48,977 nucleotides of DNA from positions 1-48,977 of the forward strand of contig JACQAG010000023.1 in the NCBI GenBank assembly GCA_016195085.1. Reading direction: 5' to 3'. Positions 1 to 8,179 of the stretch are shown piece after piece (the first letter of the stretch is position 1; each line of letters opens with the position of its first letter). Source of the DNA: Pseudomonadota bacterium (lineage in GTDB: Bacteria; Pseudomonadota; Alphaproteobacteria; SHVZ01). The notes under the pieces were generated by a model. The model searched no databases and had not been told where the DNA came from. It saw only the letters and a list, made by a program, of their open reading frames with translations. A program made the translations under genes and the position numbers.

Positions 1-76
1 CGCCCGCGCCCCCAACGCGAGCTCCACTCGGATCGATCAGCAGAAATCTTCCAGCCCCCCAATCCAGGAGGATCAA

Positions 77-160
77 ATGCCCCAAATCGCCCTTGACAGA
101 AAAAGCCCCATACAAGGGAAGGGTGAGGGGGTGATCGCACTTCACCGGATCACGCGCTAG
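77..160 (+). CDS. candidate 27-residue small ORF
   Basis: An ATG at 77 follows a consensus Shine-Dalgarno (AGGAGG, 66-71) at 5-base spacing and opens a 27-codon frame ending in TAG at 158-160. It is convergent with purD and overlaps the purD stop by three bases. The peptide is short, basic and has no recognisable motif. The good ribosome-binding site is the only support, and no homology can be claimed. It could equally be chance or the remains of a longer gene. Confidence 0.2.
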   Translation: MPQIALDRKSPIQGKGEGVIALHRITR

Positions 161-1428
161 CGCTTGATCGCCCGCCAGCCGATGTCGCGGCGGCAGAAGC
201 CGCCGGGCCAGTCGATGCGATCGACGGCCGCATAGGCATTGCGCTGCGCCTCGGCCACGTCGGTACCGAGCGCGGTCACACCCAGCACGCGCCCGCCATC
301 GGCCAGGATCCGGCCGCCCACTTCCTTGGTGCCGGCATGGAAGACGATGACGTCGGGCAGCGCTGCCGCGTCATCGAGGCCGCGAATCTCGGTGCCGCGC
401 TGCGGCGCCTCGGGATAGCCCTTGGCCGCCATGACGACGCAGAGTGCGGCCCGGTCATGCCAGCGCAGCTGGAACTGCTTCAGCTCGCCGTCTGCGGCGG
501 CAACCAGCGCCGGCAGCAGATCCGACTGCAGGCGCGGGATCAGCACTTGCGCCTCCGGATCGCCGAAGCGGACGTTGTATTCGATGAGCTTCGGGCCTTG
601 GGCGGTCACCATCACGCCGGCATAGAGCACGCCCTTGAACGGCCGGCCCATCGCCGCCATCGCGCTCACCGTGGGCTTGATGATGCGGGTCATGATCGCC
701 TCCGCCACGCGCTCGCTCACCACCGGCGCCGGCGAATAGCTGCCCATGCCGCCGGTGTTGGGACCGACATCGCCGTCGCCGACGCGCTTGTGGTCCTGGG
801 CGGAGGCCAGCGCCAGCACATTGGTGCCGTCGATGAGCGCATGAAAGCTCGCCTCCTCGCCTTCGAGGAATTCCTCGACCACGAGGCTGGCGCCGGCAGC
901 GCCGAAGCGCTTGGCACCCAGCATGGCGCGGAGCGCGTCGATCGCCTCCTCGACCGTCGCAGCGACGACGACGCCCTTGCCGGCGGTAAGGCCGTCGGCC
1001 TTGATCACGATCGGCGCACCCTTTCGTCTCACATAGGCCTCGGCGGCGCCGAGATCGGTGAAGCGCTCATAGGCGGCGGTCGGAATGTCGTTGGCGCGGC
1101 AAAGCTCCTTGGTGAAGCTCTTGGAGCCTTCGAGTGCGGCCGCCGCGGCGCTCGGCCCGAAGGTCTTGATGCCCACCGCCGCCATCCGGTCGGCAAGGCC
1201 GGCGACCAAGGGCGCCTCGGGGCCGATGACGACGAAGTCGATGTCCCCGGTCTTGGCGAAGGCGACGAGGCCATCGAGATCGCCGACACCGATCGGCACA
1301 CAGATAGCCTCATTCGCGATCCCGGCATTGCCCGGCGCTGCGTAGAGCCGATCCACCAGAGGCGAGGCTGCGATCGCCCAACACAGCGCATGCTCGCGCG
1401 CACCGGAGCCCACCACCAAGACCCGCAT
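157..1428 (-). CDS. purD: phosphoribosylamine--glycine ligase (GARS)
   Basis: ATP-grasp enzyme of cytoplasmic de novo purine synthesis; it joins 5-phosphoribosylamine and glycine to give GAR with ATP hydrolysis. At 423 residues it has the normal family length. Visible motifs in order: N-terminal GSGAREHAL, GPEAPLVAGLAD, the ATP-grasp segments VIKADGLTAGKGVVVA and EEFLEGEEASFHAL, the signature VGPNTGGMGSYSPAP, and the C-terminal metal-binding ENVRFGDPE-type loop, here EYNVRFGDPEAQ. The chosen start is the ATG at 1428, which puts the glycine-rich loop at the usual distance; an ATG four codons upstream (1440) is also possible. It is divergent from xseA across about 50 bases, so both promoters must lie in or overlap that short gap. 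The remaining long frame upstream on this strand is antisense to xseA and is not coding. Confidence 0.97.
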   Translation of the reverse strand: MRVLVVGSGAREHALCWAIAASPLVDRLYAAPGNAGIANEAICVPIGVGDLDGLVAFAKTGDIDFVVIGPEAPLVAGLADRMAAVGIKTFGPSAAAAALEGSKSFTKELCRANDIPTAAYERFTDLGAAEAYVRRKGAPIVIKADGLTAGKGVVVAATVEEAIDALRAMLGAKRFGAAGASLVVEEFLEGEEASFHALIDGTNVLALASAQDHKRVGDGDVGPNTGGMGSYSPAPVVSERVAEAIMTRIIKPTVSAMAAMGRPFKGVLYAGVMVTAQGPKLIEYNVRFGDPEAQVLIPRLQSDLLPALVAAADGELKQFQLRWHDRAALCVVMAAKGYPEAPQRGTEIRGLDDAAALPDVIVFHAGTKEVGGRILADGGRVLGVTALGTDVAEAQRNAYAAVDRIDWPGGFCRRDIGWRAIKR

Positions 1429-1482
1429 TCCTGGCTCCATTTCTTTGTCCCACTCGGCTGGTCTTGTATCATGCTTCCGTCC

Positions 1483-3054
1483 ATGGCCAAGGCACGCAGT
1501 CCATCGGCTCAAGCGCTCCCGCTGGCGCCCGGCAATTTGCCGGAATTCACCGTGGGCGAACTCTCGGTCGCCTTGAAGCGCACCGTCGAGGGCGCCTTCG
1601 AGCGGGTCAGGGTCAGGGGCGAGCTGTCCGGCAGCAAGCGCCACGTCTCCGGGCATTTCTACTGCCGGCTCAAGGATGCGGATGCGGTCCTGGAGGCGGT
1701 CGCCTGGCGGGGCGTGTTCTCCCGCCTCGGGCTCAATCCCGAGGACGGCATGGAGGTGGTGGCCACCGGCAAGATCACCACATATCCCGGCCGCTCCCAG
1801 TATCAGCTGGTGATCGAATCGATGGAGCTGGCGGGCGAAGGCGCCTTGCTCAAGCTCATCGAGGAGCGCCGCAAGCGGCTTGCCGCCGAAGGCCTGTTCG
1901 ATGCGGCGCGGAAGAAGCCCTTGCCGCTGCTGCCCGCCGTCATCGGCGTGGTGACCTCGCCCACCGGGGCGGTCATCCGCGACATTCTGCACCGGCTGGC
2001 GGAGCGCTTTCCCCGCCATGTGCTGGTCTGGCCGGTGGCGGTCCAGGGCGAAGGGGCCGCCGAGCAGATCGCCCTGGCAATCGAAGGTTTCAACCGGCTT
2101 ACCCCCGGGGGCGCGGTGCCGCGGCCCGAGCTCATCATCGTGGCGCGCGGCGGCGGCAGCCTCGAGGATCTGATGGCCTTCAACGAGGAGCGGGTGGTGC
2201 GCGCCGCCGCCCTCTCGGCGATCCCGCTCATCTCCGGCGTCGGCCACGAGACCGATACGACCTTGATCGACTGGGCCGCCGACCTCCGGGCGCCGACGCC
2301 GACCGCCGCAGCCGAGCGCGCCGTGCCGGTCAAGGCCGAGCTCTTGGCCCGCATCCTGGAGATGGGCAGCCGGGCGGCGGCGGCGAGCCAACGCCTGATC
2401 GGCGAGCAGCGGATCCATCTGACCGGGCTGGCGCGCGGGCTGGGCGACCCGGTCGCCCTCATCCAAACCGCCATGCAGCGCCTCGATGACCGCGCCGAGC
2501 GCCTGGCCAATGCGCTGCCGAACTACGTGCGCGACCGCCGGGCGCGGCTCGACGGCGCCGCCTCCAAGCTCGGCGATCCGCGCCAGCTCATGGCGGCGGC
2601 GAAGGCCGCGGTCGAGCTCGTGGTCCACCGGCTGTCCGCCGCCTCGCACCGGTTCCTCATTGAGCGCCGGCACGGATTCGAGCGCTCCGCCCAGCGCCTC
2701 CGGCCACAGCCGATCCTGCTGAGCGTGCGGAACGGCCGGGAGCGCATCGGCGATCTGGCCCCGCGGCTGACACAGGGTGCCCGACGCGAGCTTGGTACCT
2801 TAGAGACGCGGCTCTCCGGCCTGGTTGCCCTGCTGCAGAGCTTCTCCTATGAGCGGGTGCTGGAACGCGGCTTTGCGCTGGTGCGCGATGCTGCGGGATC
2901 GCCGGTGACCTCCGCCAAGGCCTTGAAGCCCATGGACCCGCTCACGCTGCGCTTCGCCGACGGCGAAGCCGGGGTCACCGTCAGCGGCACCGCCAAATCG
3001 CCGCGCGGGCGGGGGTCCAGACGCGACGGCGGCGACCAGGGCTCGCTCTTGTGA
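1483..3054 (+). CDS. xseA: exodeoxyribonuclease VII large subunit
   Basis: Catalytic subunit of exonuclease VII, which degrades single-stranded DNA from both ends together with several XseB subunits in repair and recombination. The 523-residue product has the N-terminal OB-fold (FTVGELSVALKRTVEGAF then VRVRGELSG), the conserved RGGGSLEDLMAFNEE motif near residue 223, and GVGHETDTTLIDWAADLRAPTPTAAAE near residue 251, followed by a long helical region and a C-terminal beta segment (YERVLERGFALVRD). The start is taken at the ATG at 1483, which matches usual family N-termini; an in-frame ATG at 1471 adds four residues. The stop overlaps the GTG of the downstream M23 peptidase (GTGA), implying translational coupling. 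xseB is not in the window. Confidence 0.97.
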   Translation: MAKARSPSAQALPLAPGNLPEFTVGELSVALKRTVEGAFERVRVRGELSGSKRHVSGHFYCRLKDADAVLEAVAWRGVFSRLGLNPEDGMEVVATGKITTYPGRSQYQLVIESMELAGEGALLKLIEERRKRLAAEGLFDAARKKPLPLLPAVIGVVTSPTGAVIRDILHRLAERFPRHVLVWPVAVQGEGAAEQIALAIEGFNRLTPGGAVPRPELIIVARGGGSLEDLMAFNEERVVRAAALSAIPLISGVGHETDTTLIDWAADLRAPTPTAAAERAVPVKAELLARILEMGSRAAAASQRLIGEQRIHLTGLARGLGDPVALIQTAMQRLDDRAERLANALPNYVRDRRARLDGAASKLGDPRQLMAAAKAAVELVVHRLSAASHRFLIERRHGFERSAQRLRPQPILLSVRNGRERIGDLAPRLTQGARRELGTLETRLSGLVALLQSFSYERVLERGFALVRDAAGSPVTSAKALKPMDPLTLRFADGEAGVTVSGTAKSPRGRGSRRDGGDQGSLL

Positions 3055-3872
3055 GAGCGCTGGCGTTCATCCTGCTGGCGCTCGGCCTCGCGACCGCGCC
3101 GGCAGCCGCGCTCACGCTCGAGGGCAAGCTCACCCAAGGCTCTCTCGTCGAAGGCTTGGCCGCGCCGGGGGCTGCTGTCAGCCTCGACGGCAAGCCGGCC
3201 CATGTCGGCCCGGACGGCGCCTTCCTTCTCGCCTTCGGCCACGATGCGGCGGAGGAGGCGCGACTCGAGGTCGCCTATGCCGACGGCAAGACCGAGACGC
3301 ACCTCCTCCAGATCCAGCGCCGGGAATGGGACATCCAGCGCATCGAGGGCTTGCCCGAGCGCATGGTGACGCCGAAGCCCGAGGACATCGCCCGTATCCG
3401 CGACGACAACCGGCAGATCGCCGAAGTGCGCGCCCTCGACTCGCCCGAGCCCTGGTACCGGCGCGGCTTCGCCTGGCCGGTGATCGGCCGGATCTCCAGC
3501 GTGTTCGGCAGCCAGCGCGTGCTCAACGGCCAGCCGCGCGCCTGGCACAATGGCGTCGACATCGCCGCCCCGGTCGGCATGCAGATCAAGGCCCCGGCCG
3601 ACGGTGTGGTCCGCCTGGTGCATCCCGATATGTTCTTCACCGGCATCACCATGATGATCGACCATGGCTACGGGCTCTCCACCGTCTATGCGCATATGTC
3701 GCGGGCCGATGTGATGGTGGGCCAGAGCGTCAAGCGGGGCGATCCCCTCGGCGCCGTCGGCCAGTCCGGCCGCGCCACCGGCCCGCATCTCCACTGGGGC
3801 ATGAGCCTCTTCACTGTCCACGTCGACCCGGCCCTGCTCTTGCCGCCGATGCCGCCGGTTGGGGAGAACTAG
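3051..3872 (+). CDS. M23 family (LytM-type) peptidase, exported
   Basis: Predicted periplasmic zinc endopeptidase or LytM-like regulator acting on peptidoglycan cross-links. The 273-residue product begins with a signal peptide (MRALAFILLALGLATAPAAA). Residues 25-135 form a region without a recognisable motif, followed by a LytM domain from about residue 140. The zinc ligands are in place: H166 and D170 in HNGVDIA, and the HLH motif at 246-248, with YAHMS between. An intact metal site suggests an active enzyme, not a degenerate EnvC/NlpD type. The GTG start is embedded in the xseA stop (GTGA). Pairing with xseA is seen in other alphaproteobacteria, but no functional link is known to me. Confidence 0.92.
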   Translation: MRALAFILLALGLATAPAAALTLEGKLTQGSLVEGLAAPGAAVSLDGKPAHVGPDGAFLLAFGHDAAEEARLEVAYADGKTETHLLQIQRREWDIQRIEGLPERMVTPKPEDIARIRDDNRQIAEVRALDSPEPWYRRGFAWPVIGRISSVFGSQRVLNGQPRAWHNGVDIAAPVGMQIKAPADGVVRLVHPDMFFTGITMMIDHGYGLSTVYAHMSRADVMVGQSVKRGDPLGAVGQSGRATGPHLHWGMSLFTVHVDPALLLPPMPPVGEN

Positions 3873-3887
3873 ACGGCGAAATGGTAC

Positions 3888-3916
3888 TTGATACGTACTG
3901 CGTATCGGACAACAAT
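3888..3916 (+). promoter_or_regulatory. higBA promoter with palindromic operator
   Basis: TTGATA (3888-3893, five of six -35 bases) and AACAAT (3911-3916, four of six -10 bases) lie 17 bases apart. In the spacer is a perfect inverted repeat, GATACG-N5-CGTATC (3890-3895 and 3901-3906), and a further ATACG half site overlaps the start region at about 3915. HigA-type antitoxins usually repress their own operon at such palindromes, so this is probably the autoregulatory operator. The -10 box is only 11 bases upstream of the GTG of higB, giving a very short leader. Confidence 0.6.
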
Positions 3917-3927
3917 ACGATGAACTC

Positions 3928-4209
3928 GTGATCCGCTCGTTTCGATGCAAGGACACCGCGCGCGTTTGGCAAGGACGGTCTAACCGTAAGTTTCCGGCGG
4001 ATCTTCAAGATCGCGCGCTGCGCAAGCTGCGGCAGCTCGATGCCGCGCATAGGTTGGACGACCTCCGAAATCCGCCGGGCAATCGCCTGGAGGCTCTTCA
4101 GGGTTCGCGCAAGGGACAAATGAGTATCCGCATCATTGATCAGTGGCGCATTTGCTTTATCTGGGATGAAGGGGACGCCGATGGCGTCGAGATCGTGGAC
4201 TATCATTGA
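3928..4209 (+). CDS. higB: HigB-like toxin of a type II toxin-antitoxin system
   Basis: RelE/ParE-superfamily toxin, in the HigB subgroup whose members are ribosome-dependent mRNA nucleases. The 93-residue product matches the family in length and order: N-terminal MIRSFRCKDT, a helical middle with LRKLRQLDAA, the motif LRNPPGNRLEALQGSRKGQMSI, then the closing strand WRICFIWDEGDADGVEIVDYH. The start is the GTG at 3928; an upstream ATG at 3920 terminates after three codons. No Shine-Dalgarno is seen, which fits the near-leaderless transcript predicted from the promoter. The antitoxin gene follows after 27 bases, with the toxin first, the order typical of higBA. Confidence 0.9.
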   Translation: MIRSFRCKDTARVWQGRSNRKFPADLQDRALRKLRQLDAAHRLDDLRNPPGNRLEALQGSRKGQMSIRIIDQWRICFIWDEGDADGVEIVDYH

Positions 4210-4236
4210 CAATCGACATGCTTTGGAGATTCGGCG

Positions 4237-4539
4237 ATGGCGCTGCTTCGCAATCCTCACCCGGGCGACATACTGAGGCACGAGTTCTTGGACGAGATCG
4301 GGGTGAGCCAAAACCGACTCGCGAGTGCGATCGGGGTGCCGCCCAATCGCATTCACTCGATCATCAAGGGCGCGCGCACCGTTACGGCCGACACGGATTT
4401 GCGGCTGTGCAAATTCTTTGGTCTCTCCGAGGGCTATTTCCTCAGGCTGCAGAATGCGTTCGATACCCTGGAGGCGAAGCGCCGGATTGAGGCCGAAATT
4501 GCCCGCATCAAGCCCTACAAGCGGAACCGCGCGGCATAG
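4237..4539 (+). CDS. higA: HigA-like antitoxin (XRE-family HTH)
   Basis: Antitoxin and autorepressor partner of the preceding HigB. The 100-residue product begins MALLRNPHPGDILRHEFLDE, the usual HigA N-terminus, followed by a helix-turn-helix at roughly residues 24-60 (VSQNRLASAIGVPPNRIHSIIKG), then the conserved TDLRLCKFFGLSEGYFLRLQ segment. It is expected to neutralise HigB and to bind the palindrome upstream of higB. The ATG at 4237 is 27 bases after higB and defines the canonical N-terminus. A basic tail (KPYKRNRAA) ends the protein. Confidence 0.93.
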   Translation: MALLRNPHPGDILRHEFLDEIGVSQNRLASAIGVPPNRIHSIIKGARTVTADTDLRLCKFFGLSEGYFLRLQNAFDTLEAKRRIEAEIARIKPYKRNRAA

Positions 4540-4584
4540 CTGCAAAGCCACGCTCGTTCGCCGAGAGCATTCCCTGGATTCGCG

Positions 4585-5073
4585 TCAGCGCGACTGCTCC
4601 GTGTCTTCACCGTCGCTCAACCGGGCAATGGCAGACGCATCGAGGCGGTAATAGATTTTGTCCTCGACGATGCGGGCACCCAGCGCCCGGTAGACGGCCT
4701 GCGCTTGGGTATTGTCCTGCTCGGCCGTCCAATCAATGCGAACGCAGCCAAGCTCCTTCGCATTTCGCGCCAGGCCGCGCAGCAACGCCTTGGCGACACC
4801 GCGGCCGCGCGCCGCGGCGGCGGTGTAGAGATCTTTCATGTAGAGCTGCGGCTCCATGCCGAGCCCGGGAAAAAGCACGACGTAGGAGGCAAATCCCAGG
4901 AGGTCGTCATCCTCGACCGCCAGCAAGAAGTCGCCCCTTGCGAGCTGGGCTGCAATCGCCCGTGAGATATCCCTCTTGCTCGGCACGTGCATGTCGTAGT
5001 GCTGGAGAAGCTCCGCCACGAGCGTGGCGAGCACTGGGATGTCGGAAACAGTAGCCAATCGCACCGCGGCCAT
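4585..5073 (-). CDS. GNAT family N-acetyltransferase
   Basis: A 162-residue GCN5-related acetyltransferase; the acceptor cannot be told from sequence. The acetyl-CoA pyrophosphate loop is RGRGVA at residues 89-94, preceded by the beta-4 strand LYMKDLYTAAAA and followed by the LGCVRIDWTAEQDN-AVYRALGA region typical of the fold. It may be a free-standing amino-acid, amine or antibiotic acetyltransferase. It is convergent with higA (45-base gap). Ten bases upstream on the same strand ends a fragment that looks like the tail of another gene, so it may once have been the second gene of an operon. Confidence 0.9.
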   Translation of the reverse strand: MAAVRLATVSDIPVLATLVAELLQHYDMHVPSKRDISRAIAAQLARGDFLLAVEDDDLLGFASYVVLFPGLGMEPQLYMKDLYTAAAARGRGVAKALLRGLARNAKELGCVRIDWTAEQDNTQAQAVYRALGARIVEDKIYYRLDASAIARLSDGEDTEQSR

Positions 5074-5082
5074 CGGTTGAGC

Positions 5083-5229
5083 TTAGGGCTGCCCCCTCAG
5101 GTCGTCCACCGGCCGCGGCGCGCGCAACGGCGTGGCGATGAGGCGCTTCAGCTCCTCGGTGCCACCGAAGCCGCCAACCCCGTCGGACCATCGGCCTAGC
5201 GGCAGGAAGGGGCTCTTGCCCGTCGATTT
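5083..5229 (-). pseudogene. possible 3' fragment of a gene truncated near the recombinase
   Basis: On the minus strand a frame open from about 5229 ends in TAA at 5085-5083. It has no start codon preceded by a ribosome-binding site. Its translation ends TEELKRLIATPLRAPRPVDD plus LRGQP, with GC-rich third positions like neighbouring real genes, and reads as a plausible C-terminus. The frame breaks off at an abrupt AT-rich stretch (5227-5268) that carries the recombinase promoter. I infer a gene cut by acquisition of the recombinase, but the family is unknown to me and the frame is short. Confidence 0.25.
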
Positions 5230-5233
5230 TTAT

Positions 5234-5263
5234 GTAACATAACAGTTTTCTATGTTGTATAAA
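5234..5263 (+). promoter_or_regulatory. recombinase promoter, probably leaderless, with inverted repeats
   Basis: An AT-rich island in GC-rich DNA. TATAAA (5258-5263) is a good -10 box and GTAACA (5234-5239) a four-of-six -35 at 18-base spacing. The ATG of the recombinase is at 5269, only five bases beyond the -10, so the transcript should begin at or next to the start codon. TATGT-A-ACATA (5231-5241) is palindromic, and AACATA (5236-5241) is inverted as TATGTT (5251-5256), which could be an operator covering the promoter. Confidence 0.5.
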
Positions 5264-5268
5264 TAACC

Positions 5269-6285
5269 ATGGTGAAGCGTCCCCCGAATCCCGCACCGAG
5301 GCTGCAGCCGGTCCAACCCGGACCGTGGCGCAGCTGGTCGTCGGCCGCGGGCATGGCGGCCTTGCAAAGGCTGCTGGCCGAGGGCGAGAGCCCGTTCGGC
5401 AAGGCTTTTCTCGAAACCTTCGCCGCCGGGCTCGGCAACGCGAATACGCGCTCGGCCTACGAGGCGGCCCTCCGCCGCTTCACCGCTTGGTGCAGGGCGA
5501 AGCACATCGACGACCCGGCGCTGATCGGCTCCGAGCACGCCCGGATCTACTTCGAAGCGCTCTGCCGCGAGGTCAAGCCGGCGACGGCGCGCCAGCACGC
5601 GGCGGCGCTGCACGGGGCGTTCGGATGGCTGGTCGCGGCGAACGCGCTCAAATACGACCCCACCCGGACCATCCGCGGGCCCCGCCGCGCGCCCTCCCCG
5701 GCGCGGCGGCCGGCGCTCTCGGCGGCGGAGACCCGGCAGCTTCTCCAATCCATCGACACCACCACGCGCATCGGGCTCCGAGACCGGGCGCTCATCGCGC
5801 TCCTTGTCTATGGCTGTGCCCGCATCGGCGCCGTGATCGCCATGCGCATCGAGGACTACTATCTCCTCGGCAAGCGGCGCTGGCTCCGGTTGCACGAGAA
5901 GGGCGGAAGGCTGCATGAGCTGCCGGCGCACCCGAGGCTGGCGCAGTATCTCGATGCCTACATCGCCGGGCTCGGGCCCGTCGATGCGCGCCGGCGCTGG
6001 CTGTTTCCCTCGCTGCGCGGCCGCGCCGGCCGACCGGCCGAGCGGGCGATGACCAGGATCGATGCCTACCGGATGATCCGGCGCCGGGCGGCCGAAGCCG
6101 GCATCGAGGCCCGGATCGGTTGCCACAGCTTTCGCGCAACCGGGCTCACGGCGTTTTTTGCCAATGGCGGTACGGCTTCCCAGGCCCAGGCCATCGCCGC
6201 CCACGCTTCGGCCAAATCGACCTTGGCCTATGACCAGACCCGGCCGCCGGTCACCCTAGAGGAGATCGAACGCATTGCGCTCTGA
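5269..6285 (+). CDS. tyrosine recombinase / phage-type integrase
   Basis: Site-specific recombinase of 338 residues with an N-terminal core-binding (SAM-like) domain at about 42-130 and a catalytic domain at about 148-330. All six catalytic residues can be placed: R185 in CARIGA, K211 in the beta-hairpin KGGR, H286 and R289 in CHSFRATG, H312 in AAHASAKS, and the nucleophile Y321 in LAYDQTRP. The enzyme should therefore be active. The ATG at 5269 follows the -10 box directly. Its last 11 bases overlap the next gene, a methyltransferase. No att site or cargo boundary was recognised here, so it may be an XerC-like stand-alone recombinase or part of a decayed element. Confidence 0.93.
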   Translation: MVKRPPNPAPRLQPVQPGPWRSWSSAAGMAALQRLLAEGESPFGKAFLETFAAGLGNANTRSAYEAALRRFTAWCRAKHIDDPALIGSEHARIYFEALCREVKPATARQHAAALHGAFGWLVAANALKYDPTRTIRGPRRAPSPARRPALSAAETRQLLQSIDTTTRIGLRDRALIALLVYGCARIGAVIAMRIEDYYLLGKRRWLRLHEKGGRLHELPAHPRLAQYLDAYIAGLGPVDARRRWLFPSLRGRAGRPAERAMTRIDAYRMIRRRAAEAGIEARIGCHSFRATGLTAFFANGGTASQAQAIAAHASAKSTLAYDQTRPPVTLEEIERIAL

Positions 6286-7249
6286 TCCGGAGAAGCCGGC
6301 GCGCCGCCGCGCCCAAACGCGCAAGCGCACCACCATCAGCCTGAAGCAGGCAAGGCGCCTCTATGCGGAGGAGCTCCGCCATTGCGCGCCGGCCCATTCA
6401 AGGCTGGTCGTCGATGCGTTCGCCACGGTGCCGCGCGAACGGTTTCTAGGCCCCGGACCTTGGACGATCCTGCCGGCGATGCGGCCCGACCAGGCGTTCA
6501 CCACGCCCGATGCCGATCCCAGGCGCCTCTATCACAATGTGCTGGTGCCGATCGACGAAAGCCGGCGGCTCAACAATGGCGAGCCGGCGCTGTGGGCGTT
6601 CCTGATGGATCAGCTCCGCCTCGGGCGCGGCCAGCATGTGGTGCATATCGGCGCCGGCACCGGCTATTACAGCGCGATCCTCTCCGAGATCGTCGGGCGC
6701 CACGGACGGGTGACCGCGATCGAGGTCGACCCGGAGCTCTCACTTCGTGCGCGGCGCAATCTCAGGAAATGGCCGCAGGCCCGGGTCATCGCCGAGAACG
6801 GCTTCACCTTCACCCCCGAAGCGGCGGACGTCGTCGTCGTCAACGCCGGCGTGACCGAGATCGCCCTCCCCTGGCTGGATGCGCTCGAGGTAAGCGGCAA
6901 GCTGCTGGTGCCGCTGACCGTCGAGGATCTGCCCCGTGGCTGGGGCCCGCGCGGTTCGGGCCGCAACGGGTTCGGCGCCTATCTCCTGATCGAGCCCAAG
7001 GGTTCGCGCTACGCCGTGCGCTTCGTCAGCCGGGTCGGCATCTTCCCCTGCATCGGCGGTCGCGATGAGAGATCCGCGGAGAAGCTGAGGGGCGCGCTGC
7101 GATTTTCGGATTTCACCGCCATCAGCTCGCTGCGCCGGCCCCCGGAAAAACCCGACGACACCCTCTGGCTCCGAGGCACCGGCTATTGGTTCTCGACCGC
7201 GCCGGTCGCGGTGGAACCGCCGCCGCGCAAACGCAGGCGCCAGAACTAA
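6275..7249 (+). CDS. PIMT-like SAM-dependent methyltransferase
   Basis: A 324-residue class I methyltransferase related to protein-L-isoaspartate O-methyltransferases. An N-terminal PIMT-like helical part (about 28-115, including FATVPRERFLGP and NNGEPALWAFLMDQL) precedes SAM motif I, VVHIGAGTGYYSA (122-134), and the acidic ribose-binding E150 of AIEVDPEL. About 100 further residues and a basic tail (PPRKRRRQN) lie beyond the core. The usual PIMT substrate loop is not obvious, so the true substrate could be another protein, RNA or a small molecule. The TTG at 6275 lies inside the recombinase gene behind AGAGGAGA (6258-6265), giving an 11-base overlap and probable translational coupling. Confidence 0.85.
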   Translation: MRSDPEKPARRRAQTRKRTTISLKQARRLYAEELRHCAPAHSRLVVDAFATVPRERFLGPGPWTILPAMRPDQAFTTPDADPRRLYHNVLVPIDESRRLNNGEPALWAFLMDQLRLGRGQHVVHIGAGTGYYSAILSEIVGRHGRVTAIEVDPELSLRARRNLRKWPQARVIAENGFTFTPEAADVVVVNAGVTEIALPWLDALEVSGKLLVPLTVEDLPRGWGPRGSGRNGFGAYLLIEPKGSRYAVRFVSRVGIFPCIGGRDERSAEKLRGALRFSDFTAISSLRRPPEKPDDTLWLRGTGYWFSTAPVAVEPPPRKRRRQN

Positions 7250-7282
7250 ATAGCCCAGCCCGCGGCATCACCGGAGATACAG

Positions 7283-8164
7283 ATGCGCGCGACGATAAGA
7301 GATACGATTATCTATTTCGACGTCGAGGGGATGGGCCTCGTGCCCGATGGCGCCATGATGCGCGAGAGGCCGGTCGCGATGGTGGTACATGGCGGGCCTG
7401 GAAGCGATCATAGCGGCTTCAAGCCGGCATACTCTCCGCTCGCGACCAGGATGCAGCTCATCTACTTCGACCACCGCGGGCATGGCCGTTCCGCACGTGG
7501 AGACGCCGCCAAGTACACTCTGGACGAGAGCGTCGAGGACATGGAGGCGCTGCGGCGCCATCTCGGGACCGGGCCGATCGTTTCGATCGGGACGAGTTAC
7601 GGTGGCATGGTCGCCATGGCGCACGCGGCGCGATATCCCGCCGGCGTCTCGCATCTGATCCTTATTGTAACCGCGGCCCATAACGGCTTCATCACGCGTG
7701 CTAAACAATACCTGCGCAAGTGCGGCACGCCCGAGCAGCAGGCGGCTTTCGAGAAGCTCTCTACGGGTGCTCTTACCACGATCGAAGCCATGCGCCGCTA
7801 TTACGCGGTCACGGGTCCGCTTTACTCGGTCCGATACGACGCCGAGGCGCCAGAGTCGTCACACGAGCGCTCGATACCTTCGCCCGAGGCGCAAAACCGC
7901 GGGTGGTCGCCCGGTGGGTTCCTACACAGCTTCGATCTGCGGCCGGAGCTGAAGAACATTGCCTCCCCGACACTGATTCTCGCTGGCCGGCACGACTGGA
8001 TCTGTCCACCCGAATTCTCCGAGGAGATCCACCGCCTCATTCCCGGTTCGGACCTCCGCATCTTCGAGAAGAGCAGCCACCAAATCCGAGTCGACGAACC
8101 GGAAGCCTTGATTGACGCGATTGCGGGTTTCATCGCTCACGACGCCTGCCGAACGGCCGGCTAG
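7283..8164 (+). CDS. alpha/beta hydrolase, proline-iminopeptidase-like
   Basis: A 293-residue alpha/beta-hydrolase of the S33/proline iminopeptidase type. The oxyanion motif HGGPG is at residues 36-40, the nucleophile elbow GTSYGG places Ser105, the acid is D238 in AGRHDWICP and the base H266 in KSSHQI, so the triad is complete. The DHRGHGRS segment (63-70) is also typical. Without a signal peptide it should be cytoplasmic. Substrates of the family range from N-terminal proline peptides to esters and amides, so specificity is open. It starts 33 bases after the methyltransferase and is probably co-transcribed with it; it is convergent with the next gene. Confidence 0.88.
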   Translation: MRATIRDTIIYFDVEGMGLVPDGAMMRERPVAMVVHGGPGSDHSGFKPAYSPLATRMQLIYFDHRGHGRSARGDAAKYTLDESVEDMEALRRHLGTGPIVSIGTSYGGMVAMAHAARYPAGVSHLILIVTAAHNGFITRAKQYLRKCGTPEQQAAFEKLSTGALTTIEAMRRYYAVTGPLYSVRYDAEAPESSHERSIPSPEAQNRGWSPGGFLHSFDLRPELKNIASPTLILAGRHDWICPPEFSEEIHRLIPGSDLRIFEKSSHQIRVDEPEALIDAIAGFIAHDACRTAG

Positions 8165-8179
8165 CGCCGCCGCCGATAC

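Noticed and set aside
1429-2673. Long minus-strand extension upstream of purD, and the plus-strand frame upstream of xseA
   Set aside because: Each is antisense to the other real gene; the sequence has no family match and the true starts at 1428 and 1483 give normal proteins.
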